Origin: RGIG9608 sp045612365
Lineage (GTDB): Bacteria > Bacteroidota > Bacteroidia > Bacteroidales > Paludibacteraceae
NCBI GenBank assembly: GCA_045612365.1
Contig: JAZKYY010000008.1
Coordinates: 77,140 to 141,139, forward strand
Direction: 5' to 3'
Length of the DNA: 64,000 nt
Shown one piece after another: positions 17,012 to 25,451 of this stretch. Numbering within the stretch: the first letter of the stretch is position 1; each line of letters starts with the position of its first letter. The position numbers were made by a program, and so were the translations under genes. The notes beneath the pieces are model-generated. The model did no database searches. It had not been told where the DNA came from and saw only the letters and a program-made list of their open reading frames with translations.

Positions 17012-19237
17012 TTAATCTCTATCTAATGCCCAACGGAAACCAATATAAACTTTTGCTCCGCTGATAGGTCCCCACACTACTGATGAATCAAATGTTTTAT
17101 CAAATGGATTCGTAGCGTTTATAATTGGATTTTTTTGTTTGAAGTTAGTCATATTTTCTGCTCCAATGTAAATACTCCACGTTCTAAAATATTTAGTAAC
17201 TTGAGCCATAAGTTGCGGATACCAATTGAAACGTTCTTTCCATTGTGGATTTGTGCTATCTGGAAGAGGAAGCCTACCTCCGCCATTAAATTGAGCGGTA
17301 AAATCAAATTGCCATTTTTTCAAAGGTGTTTGATATGACGTTGTAATCAAACCTTTGAATCGATTGGTGAAAGGTTTTTCTCGCAATTCGCCGGCAATGG
17401 TTTGTTTTACATCGCTCATACGGTATGCCAATGTCATTGTCCATCCTCGTAGAATCTCCATCGAAGCTTCTATTTGTAAATTACTTGCATATGATTTTCC
17501 ACCATTCAAATTGCCGAAAATAACTTTGTATGGATCGCTATCCATATCAGCAACTACGCATTCGAAAAAATGTGTGTAATAATAGTCAGCCGAAAGTTGC
17601 AATTCTCTTCTTCCAAGAGGAATATAAAATGTTGTGCTAATACCAGCATTCAAAGCTCTTTCTTGATTAAAATCTTGGCTCAATCCTACGATTTCTCTAC
17701 TACTTGCCAACACCGAACTGTAATCTGACAAAATATTTGGTGAACGATAACCCATTCCGACCGATGCTCTCAAATTCCACCAATGCCAAGGCGAATAACG
17801 CACGTTGAAACGAGGGGTAGCAAAAAATCCGTAAAGATTGCTGTAATCGGCACGAATACCCAAAAGCAACGATAGTTTTTCGTCGTATTTGAAGTCGTAT
17901 TCTGCAAAAATACCTGGTGTATATTCTCTTCGGTCAAGTGGTGGTATTTCAACTTTTGGTCGCGAAGTAACTGTACCATCAAAGGCCAAATTTTCTACGT
18001 AATCATCGAAATTAAAACTCACACCGGTTGTTAGTTTATGTCGGCTTTTGTCGTCGAGGTAGGTCTGAAACAATGCGTTCAAATAGGCATTCCCTTGTGC
18101 CGCATTGTAAGTTGTGGAGCCAAATATACTTCCTTGACGATGATACGATCCGCTCATAATAACACCAATGCTTGTTGCTCGTTCATGATCGAATACATAT
18201 CCGTTTTTTATAAATCCATCAACTCGAGTTGTGTTAATGTCGATATGATATGGCTTTTCATATTGAAGTTTTGAAAGTTGACCTCCTAAACGTTCCTCGT
18301 AGATACCCCGCACAAGAAATTGTCCCGTGTAATCATCTGTTTTATAGTACCAGCGATTAAGTAAATTTACGCGATTGCCTTTTGGCATATCCATAAAACC
18401 ATCGTTGTTTCCGTCCATTTCCATAAAGTCGCCACGATAATGAGCCAAAACGGCTGTCGACAATTTTTCGTTGATATTCCAACCTCCTGTAGCATTCAAC
18501 TCTGCACACAAATCGGAATTAACCATGCCGTTTATAGCAATAGGGTCAGCTGTTTGTGGTTTTAGATATTCAATGTTTATTTGTCCGGTTGTAGCCTCGT
18601 AACCATTAACAACAGAAGAAGTCCCTTTTGAAACCTGAATGCTTTCCATCCAAGTTCCAGGGATGTATTCCATTCCGTAGTTTGATGCCAATCCACGTAT
18701 GCCTGGGGTGTTTTCAGTAAGCATTTGTACATAATTGCCCGACAAACCGAGCATTTTTATCTGTTTTGCTCCAGTTGCTGCATCGCTATACGATACATCT
18801 ACCGACGCATTTGTTTCGAAACTTTCGGAGAGATTGCAACAAGCTGCTCGACAAAGTTCTGCACCCGTTATTTTTTGTGTTTGTGTGGCTGAAAATCTGT
18901 AATTCAACGTGCTTACCGCACGAGCATTTACTTCCACTTCGTCCAACTCTTCTTGCTTTTCTTCAAGCGAAATATGAAGAAATGCAGTGTCTTTTACCGC
19001 AATAAGCATTGTTTGATAACCAAGATAACGGATTTCAAGCGTATCCGTTTTTTCAGTTTTTTTCAGCTCGAAATATCCCTGAAGGTTGCTAGTGGTACCA
19101 AATCCAGTGTTGTGCCAAAGAACTTCGGCTCCAATTATTGGTTGCTCGTTCGCAGTTACACTACCTCGTATTGTAGTAGCATTCGTGATATTAAATATAA
19201 ATATTGTAAATATCAGAGATAATAGTCTTGTTTTCAT
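17012..19237 (-). CDS. TonB-dependent outer-membrane receptor with N-terminal CarboxypepD-reg-like domain
   Basis: A 741-residue outer-membrane receptor. After a signal peptide comes a carboxypeptidase-regulatory-like beta domain (about residues 20-95), then a plug containing LCRAACCNLSESFETN and ATGAKQIKMLGL, then a barrel with many alternating aromatic strands. The Cys pair at the plug start and the adjacent secreted HMA protein and Cys-rich small protein suggest uptake of a metal, possibly copper, or a metal chelate; that ligand is an inference. The C terminus is full length. Confidence 0.88.
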   Translation of the reverse strand: MKTRLLSLIFTIFIFNITNATTIRGSVTANEQPIIGAEVLWHNTGFGTTSNLQGYFELKKTEKTDTLEIRYLGYQTMLIAVKDTAFLHISLEEKQEELDEVEVNARAVSTLNYRFSATQTQKITGAELCRAACCNLSESFETNASVDVSYSDAATGAKQIKMLGLSGNYVQMLTENTPGIRGLASNYGMEYIPGTWMESIQVSKGTSSVVNGYEATTGQINIEYLKPQTADPIAINGMVNSDLCAELNATGGWNINEKLSTAVLAHYRGDFMEMDGNNDGFMDMPKGNRVNLLNRWYYKTDDYTGQFLVRGIYEERLGGQLSKLQYEKPYHIDINTTRVDGFIKNGYVFDHERATSIGVIMSGSYHRQGSIFGSTTYNAAQGNAYLNALFQTYLDDKSRHKLTTGVSFNFDDYVENLAFDGTVTSRPKVEIPPLDRREYTPGIFAEYDFKYDEKLSLLLGIRADYSNLYGFFATPRFNVRYSPWHWWNLRASVGMGYRSPNILSDYSSVLASSREIVGLSQDFNQERALNAGISTTFYIPLGRRELQLSADYYYTHFFECVVADMDSDPYKVIFGNLNGGKSYASNLQIEASMEILRGWTMTLAYRMSDVKQTIAGELREKPFTNRFKGLITTSYQTPLKKWQFDFTAQFNGGGRLPLPDSTNPQWKERFNWYPQLMAQVTKYFRTWSIYIGAENMTNFKQKNPIINATNPFDKTFDSSVVWGPISGAKVYIGFRWALDRD

Positions 19238-19316
19238 TTTTTATTCGATTAAAAGGTAAATAATTCATAAATCCCATATCTAAAATTTATGGAACAGATA
19301 AAAATTTACTTTTTAA

Positions 19317-19766
19317 TCAAATTATGAAAGTAGACTTCTTTTCTAGAATTGTTCTTCCCGTCAGCAAAGGTGGAATTGTGAGAAAATCTTTCGTATAGTC
19401 CGACTTTTCCTCAAATTCTAAGAGAGTAAAATTGAGTTTTACAAACCCAAAAACAAAATCAGGATTTATTTTAACCTGTTTTTGTAATGTATAAATATTC
19501 GTTGAGATGCGAGTTAAACTGCAATTATCGGAAGCAGTTGATATTCCCTTTTTATTATCAGATTCGTGCTCACAACAATGATTTTCTGCTTCTTCTCCAT
19601 TTTGATGCTTTATGTGCACATCAGAACAAGACGTATTCCAAAAAACTTCAAAACCATGATTGGCGCAAACATTGCAACAAAAACGAGTTACGTTAAAACC
19701 TGTAGATGATGTTAAAAAGAAAAACACCAAAGATACAATTGTGCTATTTATAAGAAACCTCCTCAT
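19317..19766 (-). CDS. Cys/His-rich exported small protein resembling HYC_CC_PP family
   Basis: A 149-residue protein from the ATG at 19766 with an N-terminal hydrophobic signal segment, then FCCNVC, CSDVH and HCCEHE clusters, and a conserved IPPLLTGR segment near the end. This pattern resembles the Bacteroidota HYC_CC_PP family, often found beside TonB receptors and HMA proteins as here. Metal binding is likely from the ligands; the role is unknown. An in-frame ATG at 19808 lies upstream of the -7 element and is rejected as start. Confidence 0.65.
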   Translation of the reverse strand: MRRFLINSTIVSLVFFFLTSSTGFNVTRFCCNVCANHGFEVFWNTSCSDVHIKHQNGEEAENHCCEHESDNKKGISTASDNCSLTRISTNIYTLQKQVKINPDFVFGFVKLNFTLLEFEEKSDYTKDFLTIPPLLTGRTILEKKSTFII

Positions 19767-19774
19767 TTTCTTTG

Positions 19775-19782
19775 CAAAAATA
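19775..19782 (-). promoter_or_regulatory. -7 element for the Cys-rich protein-TonB receptor-HMA set
   Basis: Reads TATTTTTG on the minus strand, only about 9 bases before the ATG at 19766. The transcript would have an extremely short leader or be leaderless. Confidence 0.55.
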
Positions 19783-19932
19783 GCGAAAAGTATCTTAATT
19801 GCAGACAATTACCTATATCTAGAGTTGTTAAATAAATATAATTTTACTTTTTTTAGTAAAAGAAAAAACTAAATAAATTTCTACAATTTAGTTCACTATC
19901 AGAGAAACTTATTCCGTATTTCAGTTTTTTTC

Positions 19933-19940
19933 TATCTTTG
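19933..19940 (+). promoter_or_regulatory. topA promoter -7 element
   Basis: TATCTTTG followed by a leader of about 40 bases that contains an AAAAAGGAG stretch about 20 bases before the ATG at 19985. Confidence 0.6.
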
Positions 19941-19984
19941 CAAGCGTTTTTTCAAAAAGGAGAAACACCTTATTTTACAGAAAA

Positions 19985-22309
19985 ATGAAAAAAAATCTTG
20001 TCATAGTAGAATCACCAGCCAAAGCAAAAACTATCGAAAAATTTTTAGGAAAAGATTTTTCTGTAATGTCAAGTTTTGGGCATATTAGAGACCTAAAAGA
20101 GAAAGAGTTTAGCGTTGATATTGAAAATAATTTTCAACCTATTTATGTAGTTCCTTCGGACAAAAAGAAGCTTGTTGGAGATTTGAAAAAATCCGCTTCG
20201 GAAGCAGAAGTGGTATGGCTCGCTTCTGATGAGGATCGTGAAGGAGAAGCCATAGCTTGGCACCTTTTGGAGGCGTTGTCTATTCCCGAAGAAAAAACAA
20301 AACGTATCGTTTTTCACGAAATCACAAAAACCGCAATTCTTCACGCGATAGAAAACCCACGCACGATAGACAAAAATTTAGTTGACGCACAACAAGCACG
20401 TCGAGTTCTTGATAGAGTTGTTGGTTTCAAACTTTCTCCTATTCTTTGGAAGAAAATAAAACCATCACTTTCTGCAGGACGTGTTCAGTCGGTTGCTGTT
20501 CGCTTGATTGTTGAAAGAGAAAGAGAAATTCAGCAATTTGTTGCCGAATCTAGCTACAAAGTTACTACCGTATTTTTAACCAAAAATACAAATGGAGAAA
20601 CCGTTGAAATAAAAGCTGAATTACAAAATAGATTTTCAACTAAAGAAGAAGCTGAAGTTTTCTTGCAAAAATGCATCAATGCCGACTTTTCGGTTGAAGA
20701 CATCAGTACAAAACCTGGAAAAAAATCTCCTGCAGCACCATTCACTACTTCTACTCTTCAACAAGAAGCAGCTCGAAAACTAGGTTTTTCTGTAGCACAA
20801 ACAATGAGAGTTGCACAGAAACTATACGAAGCAGGGAAAATTACCTATATGCGTACCGATTCTGTTAACCTTTCTAGTTTAGCCCTAAACACTTCAAAAG
20901 AAGAAATTCTTTCTATGGCGGGGGAAAGATACTGGAAAGCTCGCAAGTTTCAGACAAAGTCTAAAGGCGCTCAAGAAGCTCACGAAGCCATCCGTCCTAC
21001 TTACATGAATGTTCATGAAATAGATGGAACTTCACAAGAAAAGCGCCTTTACGATTTAATTTGGAAACGTACTATCGCATCACAAATGAGCGATGCCGAA
21101 ATTGAACGTACTACAATAACTATAGGAGTTTCTTCCTCTCAAGAAAAATTCATAGCCGTTGGAGAAGTCTTGAAATTTGATGGCTTCTTACGAGTTTATA
21201 CAGAATCCGTCGAAGATGAAAGTTCCGAAAAGGACGAAACAACTTTGCTCCCAAAACTAGAACTTCACCAGCTGTTAGAACTAAAGAAAAGCATAGCTCA
21301 GCAACGGTTTTCACAAAGACCCGCACGTTACACTGAAGCAAGTTTAGTAAAAAAACTAGAAGAGTTAGGCATTGGGCGTCCATCTACTTATGCGCCTACT
21401 ATTTCTACTATTCAAAATAGAGATTACGTAGAGAAAAAAGAAATTGAGAATCCTTCTAAAGAATACACTCTTCTTACTCTCGAAAAAGGAACAATAAAAG
21501 AAACTGTAAAATCAGACAAAAACACAATAGAAAAAGGGAAACTTTCTCCGACCGATATAGGAATTGTTGTAAATGACTATTTGATAGAGAATTTTCCAAA
21601 TATCATGAATTTCAACTTTACTGCAGACGTTGAAAAGCAATTTGATGAAATCGCAGAAGGAAACTCGGTTTGGACAAATGTAATTGATAAATTCTATCAA
21701 AAATTTAATTCAAATATTGAAAAGGCTCTACAAAACACAAGCAAAAAAACTGGAGAGAGAGAGGTAGGTATTGACCCAAAATCTGGCAAACCTGTTTTTG
21801 TAAAAATAGGAAGATATGGAGCCGTAGCTCAAATAGGCTCTGCTTCCGACGAAGAAAAACCTCTTTTTGCATCATTGCAAAAAGGTCAAAGCATAGAAAC
21901 TATCACGCTTGAAGAAGTCCTTGACTTATTCAAACTTCCAATGAATGTTGGAGAATTTGAAGGAGAAGAAATAACCATTGCCGTTGGGAGGTTTGGTCCC
22001 TATGTAAAACATGGTAAGAACTTTGTTTCTATCCCCAAAGGAGAAGATCCTTTGAAAGTAACTTACGAAAGAGCTATTGAACTAATTGTAGAAAAAAGAG
22101 AAGTTGAAAAGAACAAAGAAATCAAGAAATTTGAAAAAGAAAATATTTTTGTTCTAAACGGACGATTTGGTCCCTATATTTCATACAATAAAAAGAATTT
22201 CAAAATTCCTAAAACATTATTGCCTGCAGAACTTACACTTGAAGATTGTCTTAAAATCATCAACGGAGAAACCAAAAAAAAGAAAACCAAAAAAACTTCA
22301 AAAAAATAA
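19985..22309 (+). CDS. topA: DNA topoisomerase I (type IA)
   Basis: Relaxes negative supercoils by single-strand passage. The 774-residue protein opens with the Toprim domain (VIVESPAKAKTIEKFLG, then DEDREGEA for metal binding). The catalytic tyrosine lies in the KITYMRTDS motif, and GIGRPSTYAPTI follows. The C-terminal third carries Toprim-associated C-terminal repeats with GRFGPYV and GRFGPYI rather than four-Cys zinc fingers, as in several Bacteroidota enzymes. It ends in a Lys-rich tail and overlaps the MATE gene start at 22309. Confidence 0.96.
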   Translation: MKKNLVIVESPAKAKTIEKFLGKDFSVMSSFGHIRDLKEKEFSVDIENNFQPIYVVPSDKKKLVGDLKKSASEAEVVWLASDEDREGEAIAWHLLEALSIPEEKTKRIVFHEITKTAILHAIENPRTIDKNLVDAQQARRVLDRVVGFKLSPILWKKIKPSLSAGRVQSVAVRLIVEREREIQQFVAESSYKVTTVFLTKNTNGETVEIKAELQNRFSTKEEAEVFLQKCINADFSVEDISTKPGKKSPAAPFTTSTLQQEAARKLGFSVAQTMRVAQKLYEAGKITYMRTDSVNLSSLALNTSKEEILSMAGERYWKARKFQTKSKGAQEAHEAIRPTYMNVHEIDGTSQEKRLYDLIWKRTIASQMSDAEIERTTITIGVSSSQEKFIAVGEVLKFDGFLRVYTESVEDESSEKDETTLLPKLELHQLLELKKSIAQQRFSQRPARYTEASLVKKLEELGIGRPSTYAPTISTIQNRDYVEKKEIENPSKEYTLLTLEKGTIKETVKSDKNTIEKGKLSPTDIGIVVNDYLIENFPNIMNFNFTADVEKQFDEIAEGNSVWTNVIDKFYQKFNSNIEKALQNTSKKTGEREVGIDPKSGKPVFVKIGRYGAVAQIGSASDEEKPLFASLQKGQSIETITLEEVLDLFKLPMNVGEFEGEEITIAVGRFGPYVKHGKNFVSIPKGEDPLKVTYERAIELIVEKREVEKNKEIKKFEKENIFVLNGRFGPYISYNKKNFKIPKTLLPAELTLEDCLKIINGETKKKKTKKTSKK

Positions 22310-23706
22310 TGAAGCTTTGTGCTTTTCCTATGAGATTTATTAAACAATATCTTCCATATTATAAAAACAACCTTAAAATTGCTCTTCCTATTGTTCTAAC
22401 ACAATTAGGAGGAGCTGTTGTTTCTCTTGCCGACAACATAATGGTCGGACATGTAGGAACCACGGAACTTGCTGCGGTTTCTTTTTCTAGCTCCATCTAT
22501 TTTTTAGGGCATGTTTTGGCCATCGGTGCAGTGATGGGTATTACACCTCTCGTAGGTCAAGTGTTTGTCCAAAAAGATAAACACAACATAAAATCCTACT
22601 TCTACAACGGATTTCTTTTTTCACTTATTGTTGCCATTGCACTAGCAGGTCTACTCTTCTCCGTTTATCCATTTTTAGACAAAATGGGACAAGAAACCGA
22701 AGTTGTAGAAACTTGCCGTCCTTATTATCTAATTACAACATTCAGTCTAATACCTTTTCTTCTTTTTTGCCATTTTAAGCAATTCATGGAAGGGCTCGGA
22801 AATACTAAAATTGCAATGATTATTACTATAATTGCCAACTGCATCAACATTTTTCTTAATTATCTCCTCATTTTCGGCAAATGGGGTTTCCCAAAATATG
22901 GCATTATCGGTGCTGGAATTGCAACTTTCATTGCTCGATTGCTAATGCCAATAATGTTTATTGCTATTATTCGTTTAAAAAATCAATGGTGGCAATACAT
23001 CAAACAGTTTTCTATTCATCTTTTAAGCAGACAAAGGCTAGCGAAAATTGCTCAAATTGGCGTTCCAATTGGTGGACACATGTTGCTTGAATGTAGCGTT
23101 TGGTGTCTGTCTGCAATCATGGTAGGATGGCTCGGCGAAGTTCCTCTTGCTGCAAACCAAATAGCATTGCAAGTTGCAAACACAACATTTATGATTGTTA
23201 TAGGCATTGGCAACGCAGCCACAATACGAGTCAGCCACAGATTAGGCGAAAGAAAATTCAAAGAACTAAAAATGGCCGCCAATGCATCTACACATCTTTG
23301 CATTCTGAACAATGCGATTACAACAATTCTCATCATTGCTTTTAGCCGACAACTTCCACATATATTCACAACCGACCCAACTGTAATTGAGGCAGCTATT
23401 CCTCTTCTAATTTTAGCAGGGATTTTTCAAATTTTTGATGGTATTCAATGTATTGGGATAGGGATTCTCCGAGGATTAACAGACGTAAGAATTCCCGTTA
23501 TCTACGCCTTTATAACTTACATCGTTATCAATCTGCCCTTAGGATATTTGCTTGCATTTCCTCTACAAATGGGAGCTTCTGGCATTTGGGTTGCATTTAG
23601 CATTTCGCTTTGTATGGCTGCTGTCCTTTATCATGTCCGATGGAGAAGAAAATGGAATTCTTTGAGTAAAACTTATGATCAAACCTCTCCTTTAGGCATC
23701 TTTTAA
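22309..23706 (+). CDS. MATE family multidrug efflux transporter
   Basis: A 465-residue membrane protein with about twelve hydrophobic segments in two homologous halves. The N-terminal ALPIVLTQLGGAVVSLADNIMVGHVG motif (Asn and Met of the DNxMVG type) is characteristic of MATE exporters of the NorM group, which extrude cationic drugs in exchange for Na+ or H+. The start ATG overlaps the topA stop (TAATG), so translation is probably coupled. Substrates unknown. Confidence 0.9.
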   Translation: MKLCAFPMRFIKQYLPYYKNNLKIALPIVLTQLGGAVVSLADNIMVGHVGTTELAAVSFSSSIYFLGHVLAIGAVMGITPLVGQVFVQKDKHNIKSYFYNGFLFSLIVAIALAGLLFSVYPFLDKMGQETEVVETCRPYYLITTFSLIPFLLFCHFKQFMEGLGNTKIAMIITIIANCINIFLNYLLIFGKWGFPKYGIIGAGIATFIARLLMPIMFIAIIRLKNQWWQYIKQFSIHLLSRQRLAKIAQIGVPIGGHMLLECSVWCLSAIMVGWLGEVPLAANQIALQVANTTFMIVIGIGNAATIRVSHRLGERKFKELKMAANASTHLCILNNAITTILIIAFSRQLPHIFTTDPTVIEAAIPLLILAGIFQIFDGIQCIGIGILRGLTDVRIPVIYAFITYIVINLPLGYLLAFPLQMGASGIWVAFSISLCMAAVLYHVRWRRKWNSLSKTYDQTSPLGIF

Positions 23707-23768
23707 CATTATTTATTAGTTCCTATTTTTTTGAAAAATATCTTATTCTTTTTATAAGAACTTTTTTG

Positions 23769-23776
23769 TACTTTTG
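23769..23776 (+). promoter_or_regulatory. Glycogen operon promoter -7 element
   Basis: TACTTTTG, about 30 bases before the ATG of the glycogen synthase gene at 23806. Confidence 0.55.
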
Positions 23777-23805
23777 CGGTTTAATTTTTTGACCACTTTT
23801 TTTGA

Positions 23806-25434
23806 ATGAAAACAATAAAACCTGACTATATTTTTGAGGCAAGTTGGGAAGTTTGCAACCGAGTAGGAGGCATCTACACCGTACTTTCCACAAAAGCTAA
23901 AACACTTATTGATAGCTACGGACAAAACAATTTAATTTTTCTAGGTCCTGACGTTTGGACAAAAACTGAATCTCCATACTTTTTGCCAACAAAAGACAAA
24001 AGTCTTAATCTTTGGGCAAAGCAAGTAGAAGAAGACACACAACTTAAAGTTCGCGTGGGCAGATGGGATATTCCTGGAAAACCTTTAGCTATTCTTATCA
24101 ATTTTGACGTGCTTTATGCAAAAAAGAACGATATCTACAGCGACTTTTGGCAAGCATTTGGAGTTGACTCTTTACACGCTTACGGCGATTATGATGAGTC
24201 TAGTATGTTTGGTTATGCTTGCGGATGCATCATAAAGCATTTCATTAATTATCAAAAAATTAGCGATAAAAACATTATTGCGTTATTCAACGAATGGATG
24301 ACTGCTTTTGGCGCATTATTCCTTAAAAAATATGCTCCAAATGTAGCAACTATTTTTACTACACATGCTACGTCGATTGGACGTTCGATAGCTGGGAACA
24401 ATAAACCTCTTTACGATCAATTCTTTGCTTACAACGGAGACCAAATGGCTGCTGAGTTAAATATGGAGGCCAAACATTCGGTTGAAAAATGTGCCGCACA
24501 CCTTTGTGACTGCTTCACCACGGTGAGCGACATTACGGCAAGCGAGTGCAAACAACTACTCGACAAACAACCTGACGTTGTAACTCCAAATGGTTTTGAA
24601 GACGATTTTGTTCCAACAGAAAACTTTGACAAAAAAAGGACAGAAGCTAGAAAAGCACTTAAAAGCATTGCGGAAAAAGTTTTAGGATATAAATTAGATG
24701 ACAACGTACTTTTTGTTGGAACATCTGGTAGATACGAATACAAAAACAAAGGGATCGATGTATTTATCGATTCAATGGATTTGATAGCAAAAAGTAACAC
24801 AAAGAAAGAAATTGTTGCTTTCTTGGCTATTCCAGCATATACTTCTGAATATCGTTTCGCTTCAAAACAAAAAGATGCACAAAACGAAGGACAAATTTAC
24901 GCAACACATCGTTTACATTATGAAGATCAAGACAAAATCTTGAATTCAATAAAATGGCATCAGTTTTCGAACAAAAAAGAGGATAACTTAAAAATCATTT
25001 TTATTCCTTCTTATTTAGAAAAGAATGACGGCATTTTCAACAAAACTTACTACGACATTCTCATTGGTTTTGATATGACAATTTTCCCATCTTACTACGA
25101 ACCATGGGGGTACACTCCACTTGAAAGCGTTGCTTTTGGAATTCCAACTATTACAACCGACCTATCAGGTTTTGGACAATGGGTATCAAAAGAGCCAAAA
25201 AACATCACTTCTGGAGTAGGCATTGTTCATCGCACTGACGAGAACTATTGCGAAGTGGTTGAATCCATTGCAAAAATGGTACTTCTATTTGCCGAAAAAA
25301 CCGACAAGGAAGTTGAAAAAAACAGACAAAAAGCCACAAAAATTGCACAAAAAGCATTGTGGAAGAATTTTATCAAACATTACGAAAAAGCATTTACCAT
25401 TGCTTTGAAAAATAATAAACAAAATAGAAATTAA
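23806..25434 (+). CDS. Glycogen synthase, eukaryote-like (GT3) type
   Basis: A 542-residue glycosyltransferase building alpha-1,4-glucan from a nucleotide-glucose donor. The N-terminal EVCNRVGGIYTVLSTKAK segment closely resembles animal and fungal glycogen synthase (GT3), unlike bacterial GlgA, which begins with a KTGGLADV-type motif. TTHATSIGRSI, the PNGFEDDF segment and the C-terminal FPSYYEPWGYTPLES acidic motif complete the GT-B core. Followed after 17 bases by the phosphorylase gene; the two make and degrade the same polymer. Confidence 0.88.
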   Translation: MKTIKPDYIFEASWEVCNRVGGIYTVLSTKAKTLIDSYGQNNLIFLGPDVWTKTESPYFLPTKDKSLNLWAKQVEEDTQLKVRVGRWDIPGKPLAILINFDVLYAKKNDIYSDFWQAFGVDSLHAYGDYDESSMFGYACGCIIKHFINYQKISDKNIIALFNEWMTAFGALFLKKYAPNVATIFTTHATSIGRSIAGNNKPLYDQFFAYNGDQMAAELNMEAKHSVEKCAAHLCDCFTTVSDITASECKQLLDKQPDVVTPNGFEDDFVPTENFDKKRTEARKALKSIAEKVLGYKLDDNVLFVGTSGRYEYKNKGIDVFIDSMDLIAKSNTKKEIVAFLAIPAYTSEYRFASKQKDAQNEGQIYATHRLHYEDQDKILNSIKWHQFSNKKEDNLKIIFIPSYLEKNDGIFNKTYYDILIGFDMTIFPSYYEPWGYTPLESVAFGIPTITTDLSGFGQWVSKEPKNITSGVGIVHRTDENYCEVVESIAKMVLLFAEKTDKEVEKNRQKATKIAQKALWKNFIKHYEKAFTIALKNNKQNRN

Positions 25435-25451
25435 TTTATCTTAGAAAAAAA

